Below, piece after piece: positions 25,753 through 35,996 of a stretch of DNA of 37,023 bases (positions are counted from its first letter, which is position 1; each line of letters opens with the position of its first letter). The DNA comes from Bacteroidia bacterium. Its GTDB lineage: Bacteria > Bacteroidota > Bacteroidia > UKL13-3. Both the position numbers and the translations under genes were made by a program. The stretch is from positions 1-37,023 of the forward strand of contig JACMQU010000145.1 in assembly GCA_014376805.1 (NCBI GenBank), given 5' to 3'. The notes under the pieces were generated by a model. That model searched no databases. It saw only the letters and a list, made by a program, of their open reading frames with translations, and had not been told where the DNA came from.

Positions 25753-27567
25753 TTATAACTGATCAATATTGCGTTGTATAAAGTTAGTAAGTTCTTCACC
25801 TTTTAACAGATTTTGTGAAAGCCTTGCCAAATCAAATGATTGTTTCATTAATTTGGTTCTTTCATCACTCTCTGCAAGGCCTGCAAGTTTAAGGCTTAAG
25901 GCATGGTTACTGTTTATTACTACATTGTAACTATCAGGCATAACACCAAAAATATCCATACTCATTCCCTGCATTTTTTGCATTTCTTTCATTCGGCGTT
26001 CCCATTCAGGTTTAATTAAAGTCATAAACTGATCATCCGGTGCAAGTGCTTCCGTTTCAAATTTAAACTGACCATTATTGGCAAATTGTTTATCGAATGT
26101 TTCCTTTAAACTGGTTTGATCAACCTCGTTCAGTACACTTTCATTTTTTACATCTTTGTCAATTAGTTTGTCAATACTTTCACTATCCACACGCTTCCAT
26201 ACAACACCTTCAAATTTGTGTTCAATATTACTAATAAAGTGATTGTCGAGAACGCCATCCATTTTCATCACATCGTAACCACGCTTCTCCACTGTCCTTA
26301 CAAAGCTATCGTGAGCGGTCATATCATTGCTGTATAAGAAAACAACTTTGCCATCTTTATCTGTCTGAACGGGAGCAACTTTTTCTTTGTACTCGTTAAT
26401 GGTAAAATAATCGCCCGGCTTATTCTGTAACAAACAAAACTTAACAGCGCGTTCATAAAATTTTTCTTCACTAATCATGCCATACTTCACAAAGGTGCCA
26501 ATGCTTTCCCATTTACTGTTATATTCAGTACGGTCAGACTTAAACATCTCTTCCATTTTATCAGCCACTTTTTTGGTAATGTGACTATTTATTTTCTTTA
26601 CGTTAGAGTCGCTTTGAAGATAACTTCTACTCACATTTAAAGGAATATCTGGGGAATCAATTACCCCATGCAACAACATTAAAAACTCCGGTACAATATC
26701 TTGTACACTATCTGTTACAAATACCTGATTACTGTATAACTGAATTTTATTTTTGGTAGGTTCAAACTCATTTTTAATTTTCGGGAAATATAAAATGCCT
26801 GTTAATTTAAAAGGATAATCAACATTTAAATGAATCCAGAATAAAGGTGTTTCACTAAATGGGTACAACTCTTTATAAAATGCTTCATATTCCTCTTTGG
26901 TGCATTCGGCAGGTGCTTTAGTCCAAAGCGGTTTGGTATTATTAATTAACTTTTCTTCAAACTCAATTTCAACAGGTAAAAATTTACAGTATTTATCTAA
27001 TATTGTTTTGATCCTGAAGCTATCGTTGAATTCTAAAGAATCTTCAGCAAAATGCAAAATTATTTCTGTACCACGTTCTTCTTTTTCTTCATCACTTATT
27101 TCAAATTGAGTGCTTCCATCACAACTCCACTTAACACCAGTTGAACCTTCTTTATAGGATTTAGTGATCAGTTCCACTCTTTCTGCCACCATAAAGGCAC
27201 TATAAAATCCTAAACCAAAATGACCAATAACCTGTGCACCCTTATCTTGGTATTTTTCAAGAAATTCTTCTGCACTGCTAAACGCAAGTTGGTTAATGTA
27301 TTTGCCAACCTCCTCTTCAGTCATGCCAATACCCTTATCAATAATGTGCAAAGTTTTAGCTTCCTTATCTACTTTCACGGTTATTTTAAGATCGCCTAAT
27401 TCACCTTTTGCCTCACCTGTGCTGGCCAGGGTTTTCAGTTTTTGGGTAGCATCCACCGCATTGCTCACCAGTTCACGCAAAAATATTTCGTGATCGCTAT
27501 ACAGGAATTTTTTGATAATAGGGAAAATGTTTTCGGTATGAACACTAATGTTTCCTTTTGTTGCCAT
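25753..27567 (-). CDS. htpG: HtpG (Hsp90-family chaperone)
   Basis: A 604-residue cytosolic ATP-dependent chaperone. The GHKL ATPase domain shows FLRELVSNAVDATQKLK (Asn/Asp of motif I), IDKGIGMT (motif II) and QVIGHFGLGFYSAFMV (motif III). The middle domain carries the catalytic Arg region (NVSRSYLQSD), and the C-terminal dimerisation domain ends the protein. Length matches Bacteroidota HtpG, slightly shorter than E. coli. It is divergent from porQ with about 140 bp between starts and ends at a strong terminator, so it is a single-gene unit. No obvious heat-shock sigma element is visible. Confidence 0.96.
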   Translation of the reverse strand: MATKGNISVHTENIFPIIKKFLYSDHEIFLRELVSNAVDATQKLKTLASTGEAKGELGDLKITVKVDKEAKTLHIIDKGIGMTEEEVGKYINQLAFSSAEEFLEKYQDKGAQVIGHFGLGFYSAFMVAERVELITKSYKEGSTGVKWSCDGSTQFEISDEEKEERGTEIILHFAEDSLEFNDSFRIKTILDKYCKFLPVEIEFEEKLINNTKPLWTKAPAECTKEEYEAFYKELYPFSETPLFWIHLNVDYPFKLTGILYFPKIKNEFEPTKNKIQLYSNQVFVTDSVQDIVPEFLMLLHGVIDSPDIPLNVSRSYLQSDSNVKKINSHITKKVADKMEEMFKSDRTEYNSKWESIGTFVKYGMISEEKFYERAVKFCLLQNKPGDYFTINEYKEKVAPVQTDKDGKVVFLYSNDMTAHDSFVRTVEKRGYDVMKMDGVLDNHFISNIEHKFEGVVWKRVDSESIDKLIDKDVKNESVLNEVDQTSLKETFDKQFANNGQFKFETEALAPDDQFMTLIKPEWERRMKEMQKMQGMSMDIFGVMPDSYNVVINSNHALSLKLAGLAESDERTKLMKQSFDLARLSQNLLKGEELTNFIQRNIDQL

Positions 27568-27629
27568 AATAAATTATTTGTTTGGGCAACCCATTTCAAA
27601 ATGTGTTCCATAAGACATCCGGCTGTCAA

Positions 27630-27663
27630 ATTGTCTAAAAACATCTGCATACCTGTAATTTTG
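27630..27663 (+). promoter_or_regulatory. Candidate promoter of porQ-cmk
   Basis: TAATTTTG at 27656-27663 matches the TAnnTTTG -7 element. ATTG at 27630-27633 is a near -33 TTTG, with a 22-bp spacer, slightly longer than usual. The implied leader of about 35 bases leads to the ATG at 27705. It also argues against the GTG at 27666, which would lie at the transcription start. Confidence 0.45.
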
Positions 27664-27704
27664 GAGTGAAATATTCGTTAAAAACCATATTTTTGAAAAC
27701 AACA

Positions 27705-28760
27705 ATGCGATTAAAATTATTTTTACTTCTGGTTCTTCCGGGGTTGTTAGTTAAGGCCCAGGTTGGCGGTATGGGAACTTACCGTTTTCTTTATCTGCAG
27801 CCGAATGCGCGTATTGCAGGTTTGGGAGGTAATGCAATTGTTACACCTGATAATGATGTAAATTTAATTGTTCAGAATCCCTCTTTACTTAATAAAAACT
27901 TTCATAACCAGATAGGGCTTAATTTTGTTAATTATTTTGCCAATATTAAGGCAGGAGATTTTAATTTTGCATTTCATATAGATACCTTGCATACCACTTT
28001 CTCTATGGGCATTCAATTTGTAAATTATGGTGATTTTACAAAGACAGCACCCGATGGCCAGGTTTTAGGTACCTTTAGTGCGGGGGAATATAATTTACAT
28101 CTAACGGCTGCCCGTGTCTATAAACAATTTCAGTATGGAGCAAGTTTAAAATTAATTAATTCAACACTTGAAACCTATAACTCTTTTGGTATAGCAGCAG
28201 ATGTGGCGGCATCGTGGTTCAGCAAAGACCGATTGCTGATGACTACTGCTGTTATAAGTAATGCCGGTATACAATTAAAAGCATACAGAAATGATCACTA
28301 TGAAAATATTCCCATTAATATTCAGGTTGGATTTTCAAAAAAGTTTGAACACAACCCCTTACGCATAGGAATTATTTTACAGGAATTGCAAAGTGCAGGT
28401 AAATTATTATACCAGATAAATAATCGTAATAATAAAAATATAGATCTGGAAACAGGCTTACCAATTCAGGAAAAATTTAATATTTTTGACCAGGCACTTT
28501 CACATGTAGTAGTAAATACGGAATTGATTTTTGGCAAAACCTTAAATATAAGATTCGGCTATAATGCCTTGCGCAGAAGAGAACTGAGTTTAACAGATGT
28601 GCGCGGCATGAATGGGTTTACCTGGGGCTTTGGAATAAAGATTAACAGGTTTCAGATAGCTTATGGAAGTGGCATTTATTTGACAGGACGAAATACAAAT
28701 AATTTTAGTATTGTTACACGGCTTGATGATTTTAAACGAAAAAAAAACACCACCAATTGA
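27705..28760 (+). CDS. porQ: Type IX secretion-associated outer-membrane protein PorQ
   Basis: A 351-residue beta-barrel protein. I start it at ATG 27705 because MRLKLFLLLVLPGLLVKAQ is an ideal signal peptide; a GTG 39 bp upstream would bury it. GGMGTYRFLYLQPNARIAGLGGNAI followed by DNDVNLIVQNPSLLN is the PorQ/PorV-like entry strand pattern, and the remainder alternates in beta-strand fashion. PorQ works with PorU, PorV and PorZ in the attachment complex of the type IX system. Its stop overlaps the TTG start of cmk. PorQ beside cmk is an arrangement I recall from other Bacteroidota. Confidence 0.85.
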   Translation: MRLKLFLLLVLPGLLVKAQVGGMGTYRFLYLQPNARIAGLGGNAIVTPDNDVNLIVQNPSLLNKNFHNQIGLNFVNYFANIKAGDFNFAFHIDTLHTTFSMGIQFVNYGDFTKTAPDGQVLGTFSAGEYNLHLTAARVYKQFQYGASLKLINSTLETYNSFGIAADVAASWFSKDRLLMTTAVISNAGIQLKAYRNDHYENIPINIQVGFSKKFEHNPLRIGIILQELQSAGKLLYQINNRNNKNIDLETGLPIQEKFNIFDQALSHVVVNTELIFGKTLNIRFGYNALRRRELSLTDVRGMNGFTWGFGIKINRFQIAYGSGIYLTGRNTNNFSIVTRLDDFKRKKNTTN

Positions 28761-29446
28761 AAGATATAATTGTTGCAATAGATGGCTACTCTTCCTGTGG
28801 AAAAAGCACCATGGCCAAACAGTTATCAAAACTGCTTAACTATCATTATGTAGATACAGGTGCGATGTATCGTGCCGTAACACTTTATTTATTACGTAAT
28901 CATATAGATATTCACCACCCTGAGCATGTGAAGGAAGCTTTGGCAGATATTCAGATTGCCTTTGATTTTAACGAATATACTCAAACTCAGATTACTTTGC
29001 TGAATGGTGAAAATATAGAAAACGAAATTCGCGTGAACCCCCGTATAGCCAGCACAGTGAGCGATGTAAGTGCCATTAGTGAGGTACGCAGATTTCTTGT
29101 TAAACAGCAACAACTGCTTGGATCCGTTAAAGCTCTTGTTATGGATGGCAGGGATATTGGTACTGTTGTATTTCCGGATGCAGAACTTAAATTATTTATT
29201 ACGGCTGATCCAACCATTCGCGCACAACGCAGACTGGATGAACTCAAGGTAAAAGGTCAGAATACAACTTTTAATGAAGTATTAGCCAACCTCACCAAAC
29301 GCGATCACATTGATACAACCCGAGCCGATAGTCCGCTAAGAAAAGCGGATGATGCCATTGAACTGGATAATTCTTATCTGAGTAAAGATGATCAGGTGAG
29401 TTTAATTCTTAAGCTGGTTAACGAACGAAAATCGGCTACCGCTTAA
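28757..29446 (+). CDS. cmk: Cytidylate kinase
   Basis: A 229-residue enzyme phosphorylating CMP/dCMP with ATP. The P-loop is AIDGYSSCGKSTMAKQL near residue 8. VDTGAMYRAVTLYLL, MDGRDIGTVVFPDAELKLFITA and RRLDELK complete the family pattern. Initiation is at TTG 28757-28759, overlapping the porQ TGA in the string TTGA. No ATG or GTG is available before the P-loop, so the start is firm and translation is coupled to porQ. Confidence 0.95.
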   Translation: MKDIIVAIDGYSSCGKSTMAKQLSKLLNYHYVDTGAMYRAVTLYLLRNHIDIHHPEHVKEALADIQIAFDFNEYTQTQITLLNGENIENEIRVNPRIASTVSDVSAISEVRRFLVKQQQLLGSVKALVMDGRDIGTVVFPDAELKLFITADPTIRAQRRLDELKVKGQNTTFNEVLANLTKRDHIDTTRADSPLRKADDAIELDNSYLSKDDQVSLILKLVNERKSATA

Positions 29447-29470
29447 GATACCTGCTGCCTGTTTTGTTTT

Positions 29471-29941
29471 TTACCGGTGTAATCTGAACAAGCGATGAAA
29501 AATAGTAAATAACAATACGGTAAGCGGCAGTGCAATTAAACCCCATGCTAAAATAGCAAGCAATTGGGCCTCAAAAACTAATTGCAGCCCTTCCCAAAAC
29601 CCATTGGCAAATTTGGCTTTCAGGTTTTCAATACTGAGTGCCGAACTTTTTGCTCCGGTTAACAATTCTCCGAGTTTTAAAAATGGGATCAAACAGAGTA
29701 AATGTAAAGGTGTCATAAGCCAGTTTACTAATTGAACCGCAACAATGTTTAAACGAAATACCACAGAAAAAGCAAATGTTAGTATGGTTGTTGCACCTAT
29801 AACCGGGAAAAGTCCAACTACAATGCCACAGGTAATGCTCCATGCCAGTTTTTTAGGAGCTATACCATCTTTTAACAACTTTAAAACAGTATGTCTTACA
29901 TGGTAAATTTTTTTTAGAATAATTGAATCAGCTACTGCCAT
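29471..29941 (-). CDS. DUF2062 membrane protein
   Basis: A 156-residue inner-membrane protein. The DUF2062 core is clear: GIAPKKLAWSITCGIVVGLFPVIGATT, then a helix with LVNWLMTPLHLLCLIPFLKLGELLTG. Three to four helices are predicted, the last near the C terminus (LAWGLIALPLTVLLF). The domain is common in Bacteroidota, alone or fused to glycosyltransferases; its function is unknown. It converges on cmk and is divergent from the GH92 gene. Confidence 0.9.
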   Translation of the reverse strand: MAVADSIILKKIYHVRHTVLKLLKDGIAPKKLAWSITCGIVVGLFPVIGATTILTFAFSVVFRLNIVAVQLVNWLMTPLHLLCLIPFLKLGELLTGAKSSALSIENLKAKFANGFWEGLQLVFEAQLLAILAWGLIALPLTVLLFTIFHRLFRLHR

Positions 29942-30550
29942 CAGTTGGGTTTAGGTTTAACTTTATATGCAAGATACTGAAGTTTTAAATCAGACAGAAC
30001 ATACGTAATAAATATTTTACTTTTATATTCAGTAACTCCATATAAAATTAGCTAAAACAAAATGTCTTAATACAAATCTTAACATTTAATATTTATAATG
30101 GTTTTAATTGCTTTACTTTTTACTATGTTGTTTACGCGCATAAATCATGTAAACTGTTACAGGTATATGAAAATTAAACCTGTTTAAGAATGAATAATGC
30201 TAATTAAAGTGCTTGTTTTGTTTACTTTTATTATCGCTTCTCCTTCGTTTGTTTAAAATCTGTTAATGGTAAAAATTTTTTGGACATGAATAAGATTTAG
30301 TATTTTCGACAATGCTTGTATTGGATAGTAATGCTTATAGAAATTTTAAAGGATGCACACCTTATTCCTGTTTTTTCTTTTGTTGTATGGCATAAAATAC
30401 GGGTTGCACACTTCATTAAAATCATATGATGTTATAATAAATTAAAAATCAATTCACCTGCAAACAATGTTTCTATCAGGTATGCTGAACCAAAAAATTT
30501 AAAATTATGTATATTAAAATGGTTCATATTTGAAACTCTAATTATGCAAC
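29942..30550. other. 609-bp noncoding region upstream of the GH92 gene
   Basis: No supported gene on either strand. It is strongly AT-rich. Near the GH92 end CATATTTG (30525-30532) is a one-mismatch -7 element. The excess length over a normal promoter might hold distal regulatory sites or a small RNA, but I see no stable hairpin with a T-tract. Confidence 0.4.
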
Positions 30551-33500
30551 ATGCCAGCAACACTAATTACAACTAAGGTAAACCGGTTTAGCATTTATCT
30601 GATACTTTTTTTAACAGGTTTATATAATCATTTATACGCACAGGTTGATTATGCTAAAATGGTTAATCCATTTATAGGAACAGGCGGGCACGGACATACA
30701 TTTCCCGGCCCGGTAGCACCATTTGGCATGGTGCAGGTTGGCCCCGATACTCGCGTTGACGGGAGTTGGGACGGGTGTAGCGGTTACCATTACAGCGACT
30801 CAATGATTTATGGATTCAGTCATACCCATTTAAGTGGAACAGGCTGCTCGGATTATGGTGATATACTGCTCATGCCATTAATGGGTGAAGCAAGTTTTGA
30901 TAACAAAGTGTACCGTTCAAATTTTACCCATGCCACAGAGAAAGCAAAGGCCGGTTCATATAAAGTTCACCTGAATGATGACGATATTGATGTTGAATTA
31001 ACCACAACAACACGCATTGGTTTTCATAAATATACTTTTAATAAAAGCGGTAAGGTAAATTTAATTTTAGACCTTATGCACCGCGATAAACTGTTGGATG
31101 GTAATATAAAAATAATTGACAGCAATACCATTGAAGGCTATAGAAGAAGTGAAGCATGGGCCCGCGACCAACGTGTTTATTTCAGGATAAGTTTTTCTAA
31201 AGCACATGTTAAACATAAAATACACACTGCACTTAATTTAATGCAAACAGGAAGTGCATTTGAGTTTGATGTAAAGAAAGGGGAAACTATTTATGTTAAA
31301 GTAGCAATTAGTGGCGTAGATACCGAAGGCGCTAAGAAAAACATGGATGCCGAACTGCCAGGTTGGAATTTTGAAAAATGTAAAAAAGATTGTGAAGCCT
31401 TATGGAATAAAGAACTTAATAAGATAAAAGTTAAGGGTGGAACACCTGATGAACAGGTAATGTTTTATACGGCATTATACCATTGTTTTATACATCCCTC
31501 CATATATAATGATGCTGATGGAAGATACCTTGGCCGCGATTTTAAAATACATAAAACTGATGGATTCAATTACTATACAGTCTTTAGTTTATGGGATACT
31601 TTCAGAGCACTTCATCCATTGTTTAACCTGGTTCAACGCGAACGTAATGTAGATTTTATTAAAACATTTTTAGAACAATACAAGCAGGTTGGAAGGTTAC
31701 CGGTTTGGGAACTAAGCAGCAATGAAACCGAGTGCATGATAGGCTACCATGCTGTTAGTGTAATTGCTGATGCCTATGCTAAAGGCAATAAAAATTTTGA
31801 CACAAAACTTGCGATGGAAGCTTGTTTAAATGCCACCAGATATGATAAATCCGGCATCCCTGCATTTCATAGCAAAGGATTTTTAGAAGTTGAAGATGAA
31901 AGCGAATCGGTAAGCAAAACTCTTGAATATGCTTATGATGACTGGTGTGTAGAAAAATTTGTAGTGAAAGAAACTGTTGAGCAAGCGTTGAAAACGCAGA
32001 CTTTTTTGAAAGAGGCTATAACTTATAATACTTTGCAACTTAATTATGCAAAAGGCTGGAGAAACCTGCTTGATTCGCAAACACAGTTTATGAGGCCCCG
32101 GTCAAACGGAGGTTTTTACGCTCCATTTAACCCGGGCGAGGTAAACAACAATTATACCGAAGCCAATGCATGGCAATACTCTATGTTTGTTCCTCATCAA
32201 ATAAATGAATTAAAACAAGCATTAGGTGGCGATGCAAAATTTGAACAGAAAATTGATGGGTTGTTTACAACGAGCAGCAAAATAGAAGGCCGGCAACAGG
32301 CTGACATAACCGGCATGATCGGGCAATATGCGCATGGCAATGAGCCAAGTCACCACATGGCGTACCTGTATAACTATGTAAACAAACCTGCCAAAACTCA
32401 ATTACGTGTAAACCAGATCTTATCTGAATTATACCACAACGCTCCTGCCGGTCTTTCGGGTAACGAAGACTGCGGGCAAATGAGTGCCTGGTATGTAATG
32501 AGCGCAATGGGATTTTATCCGGTTTGCCCTGGTGAAGATAATTATGCCGTTACAGGCTCCTTGTTTGATGAAGTGAGGTTTAAATACAACAATAAAAACG
32601 TTGTAATGAAGCACGTACGTGAAAACAAAAACAATATATATATTAGTAAAGTTAATACCAATCATAACTTTAATGTATCGCCGGCAATACTTAAACAAGC
32701 AACTATGGTTTGGAACGCACCTTTTGAAAATACGAATGACAGAGATTCAATTGTGAGCTATGAATTTTATTACGCTTCAATTCCTGAAAACAAAATTGTA
32801 AGAACATTAAACAACAACCCTGAAACAACACTTCCTGAGCATGAAGATTTTATATACACTCAACTGCTTTCACCGGTAATTACAGCAAATAAAAAATCAT
32901 TTAAAGATAGTTTGCTGATCCGTATAAAAACAATTAATGATTTTTATACGGAGATCTTTGTCAGGGAGAATAACACGATAAAACATTTGGAGAAAACAGG
33001 CAAAAATGACCTCAGCTTTTATATTTATAATTCTTCCGAAATTGAAGTGAAAAGTTATAAGAACTTTGCAAATCATCCTATGGGTAAATCATTTGAGGAC
33101 AGTGCATCTGTTATAGCCCGTTTTTATAAGATCCCGCATAGCTGGAGTATTCAACTCATCAGTAAATACAACATGCAGTATACAGGGGGTGGTGATGAAG
33201 GATTAATTGATGGCATAAGAGGCGATGAAGAATGGCGCAAAGGTGGTTGGCAAGGGTATCAGTATCAAAATTTTGAAGCAGTACTTGACCTGAAGCAAAT
33301 TAAGGAAATCAGTACATTTTCGTCAACTTATTTACAAGAACAACGTGCATGGATATTACTGCCAACTGAGGTGGAATACTTTGTTTCAACTGATGGAATA
33401 ACATACCAAAGCGCAGGCATTGTTAAGCACACGGTTGAACCTAAAAATGAAAAAACTATAATTGAGAATATGAAATTGCAATTGAATAAACTTGTATCGG

Positions 33501-33607
33501 CTCGTTATGTAAAAGTAAAAGCCATAAATTTTGGCAAACTTCCTGCCTGGCACGCTGGTTCTGGTGATGAAGCATTTATTTTTATTGATGAAATAGACGT
33601 AAAGTGA
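30551..33607 (+). CDS. Secreted GH92 alpha-mannosidase with C-terminal discoidin-like domain
   Basis: A 1018-residue exported glycosidase. A signal peptide (to about residue 31, LYA-QVD) precedes the GH92 N-terminal beta-sandwich: MVNPFIGTGGHGHTFPGP, APFGMVQVGPDT, GFSHTHLSGTGCSDYGD. The alpha/alpha-barrel follows with LWDTFRALHPL, ETECMIGYHAV (region of the general acid) and GNEDCGQMSAWYVMSAMGFYPV (base-bearing Asp). Family members are Ca2+-dependent exo-alpha-mannosidases acting on N-glycans or fungal mannan. After about residue 780, a linker and a discoidin/F5-8C-like sugar-binding domain (about 850-1018) extend the usual length. There is no SusC/D pair nearby and no recognisable type IX sorting tail. 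The particular mannose linkage is not inferable. Confidence 0.94.
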   Translation: MPATLITTKVNRFSIYLILFLTGLYNHLYAQVDYAKMVNPFIGTGGHGHTFPGPVAPFGMVQVGPDTRVDGSWDGCSGYHYSDSMIYGFSHTHLSGTGCSDYGDILLMPLMGEASFDNKVYRSNFTHATEKAKAGSYKVHLNDDDIDVELTTTTRIGFHKYTFNKSGKVNLILDLMHRDKLLDGNIKIIDSNTIEGYRRSEAWARDQRVYFRISFSKAHVKHKIHTALNLMQTGSAFEFDVKKGETIYVKVAISGVDTEGAKKNMDAELPGWNFEKCKKDCEALWNKELNKIKVKGGTPDEQVMFYTALYHCFIHPSIYNDADGRYLGRDFKIHKTDGFNYYTVFSLWDTFRALHPLFNLVQRERNVDFIKTFLEQYKQVGRLPVWELSSNETECMIGYHAVSVIADAYAKGNKNFDTKLAMEACLNATRYDKSGIPAFHSKGFLEVEDESESVSKTLEYAYDDWCVEKFVVKETVEQALKTQTFLKEAITYNTLQLNYAKGWRNLLDSQTQFMRPRSNGGFYAPFNPGEVNNNYTEANAWQYSMFVPHQINELKQALGGDAKFEQKIDGLFTTSSKIEGRQQADITGMIGQYAHGNEPSHHMAYLYNYVNKPAKTQLRVNQILSELYHNAPAGLSGNEDCGQMSAWYVMSAMGFYPVCPGEDNYAVTGSLFDEVRFKYNNKNVVMKHVRENKNNIYISKVNTNHNFNVSPAILKQATMVWNAPFENTNDRDSIVSYEFYYASIPENKIVRTLNNNPETTLPEHEDFIYTQLLSPVITANKKSFKDSLLIRIKTINDFYTEIFVRENNTIKHLEKTGKNDLSFYIYNSSEIEVKSYKNFANHPMGKSFEDSASVIARFYKIPHSWSIQLISKYNMQYTGGGDEGLIDGIRGDEEWRKGGWQGYQYQNFEAVLDLKQIKEISTFSSTYLQEQRAWILLPTEVEYFVSTDGITYQSAGIVKHTVEPKNEKTIIENMKLQLNKLVSARYVKVKAINFGKLPAWHAGSGDEAFIFIDEIDVK

Positions 33608-33869
33608 AGGACAGGTTTATTTTAGAACCCGTTTATAATTTTATTTTACCGCAAAGAACAGAAGAAAACAACTTAAGAAAAAGTGTATTACTTGATCCAT
33701 CCTATTTGCTTTATTTACCCTTTTATTTAATGTTTTTTTTTACACAACAGGCATAGAGGTAAACATTGGTTTCACAGAGATTTATACTTCAGTTGAATTT
33801 TATTTTTTATCATTTATACTTTTTTATCTGCCTTTGCATTAAAACTGAAATCACCTAACACTTTACCAA

Positions 33870-35456
33870 TTAAAGTAGTTCTTTATTATAATATGCATGA
33901 AGGTCTTTGTTAGCAGGACCGTTAATAACCTTGCCGGTATAAGTAAACCTACTGCCATGGCAGGGACAATCCCAGCTAGTTTCGCTACTATTCCAAACTA
34001 CCATGCATTTTAAATGTGTACATTCTGCCGACACTAAGAATAACTCACCATTGGCATTGCGATAAGCCCCACATTTATTACCTTCAATTTTAACAATTTT
34101 TGCTTCATTGTTTTTTACATCTTTTAATTCAACTAAATCACTGAAAAACCATTTTTTAAGAACTTCCACTACATCGCTCTGCAACATTTTAAAAAAAGGT
34201 TTGCTTGATCCAAAACTAAAACGTGAAGGCTCATAAATTTCTTCCCAGGGGTTGTTCACTTTGTTAATCAGGTCGGTAATAAGTAAGCCACCTATCGTAC
34301 AATAAGTCATTCCTATGCCGGCATCTCCGGTTATGATGTACACATTGTCTTTATCAAAATTGTTCCGGCCCATATAGGCAATCGTATCTATCGGTACCAA
34401 CACCTCTCCCGACCATTTATGAATTACGGCTTCAATAGGAAAGTGCTCCCTTGCCCATGCCTCAAGCAACAGGTAACGATGTTCATCTGTTATATCATCA
34501 GGCATACCCACTTTGTAATCCTCGCCACCGCAAATTAGTAAATCATACGCATCATTGTAAGTATGCAACCTCACATAATGATAAGGCGTGGCGTCCTGGC
34601 GGGAGTGGTCGCCGGTATCCCACCAAATTGCGGTTGGTATCAGATCTTTTTTAATCAGTGCTGATATTACACAACTGCGGTATGCCCATTGTTTAAGCAT
34701 CATTGCATAGGTGTTGTTTACCGGTGCATTTGTTGCCACTACAATATGTGAAGCATTAATAGTGAAACCTTCCTTACTAACAATATGCGTATGATCTATT
34801 TCAGAAGCATGAGTTCCGGTATAAATTTCGCCACCATTATTTATGATAGCTTTGCATAAACCCAACAGGTACTTGAGGGGTTGAAATTGAGCCTGCCCGG
34901 CAAATTCTATACACTTACCTCCTGTTGGTATGCCGGGTGTAACTTCTAACAATCTTACATGAAGGCCACAAATAAGCAATGCATCAAATTCTTTTTGCAG
35001 GTTAGAAGGCTCATCGCTATCATGCAAAAAAAGATAACCGTTTACGCGTTTAAAATCGCAATCAATTGCCTCTTTTATTACGGTGCGTTCTATAAAATTA
35101 ATAGCTTGCACATGACTTTGAGCAATGAGCTTTGTATTGTCTTCACCAAAAGTTTTAATCATTTCAAAGTAGCGGGTATCTAATGCAGTAACAATTTGTG
35201 CTGTTGTTCTGCCGGTTTCTCCGCTGCCAATGTTGCCATCGTCTATAACAATAACCTTTTTACCCGCTTGTGCCAGGCAGTAGGCTGTAGAAAGGCCTGC
35301 AATACCTGCGCCAACAATTACCACATCGGTTACTTTGTTAGAATTTAAACAAGTAAACCCATTTGTATTTATGTTAGGTTCAAACCAGATAGGCAAGTTT
35401 TTACCTGCAGTATTTTCACTATAATCGTTCAAATTGCTGTGTGTTGCTATTTCCAA
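33870..35456 (-). CDS. FAD-dependent oxidoreductase with C-terminal Rieske domain
   Basis: A 528-residue two-domain redox protein. The FAD-binding DAO domain starts with VVIVGAGIAGLSTAYCLAQAGKKVIVID (about residue 45) and shows the second-half motif DNVYIITGDAGIGMTY. A Rieske [2Fe-2S] domain occupies about 430-520: C479-T-H481 and C497PCH500 are the cluster ligands, and C484/C499 the disulfide pair. There is no signal peptide, so it is cytosolic. The architecture matches YhfW-like oxidoreductases, whose substrate is unknown. It follows the DUF2231 gene by 23 bp, suggesting electron transfer between the Rieske centre and that membrane protein. Confidence 0.92.
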   Translation of the reverse strand: MEIATHSNLNDYSENTAGKNLPIWFEPNINTNGFTCLNSNKVTDVVIVGAGIAGLSTAYCLAQAGKKVIVIDDGNIGSGETGRTTAQIVTALDTRYFEMIKTFGEDNTKLIAQSHVQAINFIERTVIKEAIDCDFKRVNGYLFLHDSDEPSNLQKEFDALLICGLHVRLLEVTPGIPTGGKCIEFAGQAQFQPLKYLLGLCKAIINNGGEIYTGTHASEIDHTHIVSKEGFTINASHIVVATNAPVNNTYAMMLKQWAYRSCVISALIKKDLIPTAIWWDTGDHSRQDATPYHYVRLHTYNDAYDLLICGGEDYKVGMPDDITDEHRYLLLEAWAREHFPIEAVIHKWSGEVLVPIDTIAYMGRNNFDKDNVYIITGDAGIGMTYCTIGGLLITDLINKVNNPWEEIYEPSRFSFGSSKPFFKMLQSDVVEVLKKWFFSDLVELKDVKNNEAKIVKIEGNKCGAYRNANGELFLVSAECTHLKCMVVWNSSETSWDCPCHGSRFTYTGKVINGPANKDLHAYYNKELL

Positions 35457-35479
35457 AATACCCTAACAATAAGTGCAAG

Positions 35480-35971
35480 TTAATTTACACCTTCAGCGGG
35501 TTCAATCTGCTGTTGCTGTGGAGTAAGTGATATTCCAACATGATGCTTTTGTACAAGGCTCCAGCCAAGGAAACCGGCAACCACAGTGAGTAAAAAACCT
35601 AACGAAGTAATTACAATAGAAGCGGTTACATCAGGCGCATTTTCGTTTTCAATAGTGCAAACAATATATATGTTTATTCCAAACAAAACGAGTGCTGTAA
35701 CATTGCATAACATATGTTTCAAACCAGTTTTTTTTGCCATTTTATTCTTAGGAATATTAAGCCAGTCAATAAACCCGGGAATGGCAGCTAAGGCTCCGGT
35801 TGCAAAGCCTGTACAATTTGCTATTACCGCAACCTTAAACCAAAAATTATCCATGTTAAGTTTATATGTAATAAAACAAACTACGGTGGCTGTATAAAAA
35901 GCCACCGGGAAAGAAACAAGCATAACATGCAAAGGATGTGATCCTATTTTTACTTTGCTGTACATGGTCAT
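35480..35971 (-). CDS. DUF2231 four-helix membrane protein
   Basis: A 163-residue membrane protein with four hydrophobic helices and His residues in the first (IGSHPLHVMLVSFPVAFYTA), plus KHMLCNVTAL and a late GFLGWSLVQKHH. The SHPLHVMLV motif is the DUF2231 mark. Members are often adjacent to or fused with Rieske or molybdopterin proteins and may bind haem through the His residues. It leads the two-gene operon with the FAD/Rieske protein. The start is ATG 35969-35971; an ATG two codons later is equally possible. Confidence 0.9.
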   Translation of the reverse strand: MTMYSKVKIGSHPLHVMLVSFPVAFYTATVVCFITYKLNMDNFWFKVAVIANCTGFATGALAAIPGFIDWLNIPKNKMAKKTGLKHMLCNVTALVLFGINIYIVCTIENENAPDVTASIVITSLGFLLTVVAGFLGWSLVQKHHVGISLTPQQQQIEPAEGVN

Positions 35972-35996
35972 AATTTTACTATTTAGATTGTTTAAT

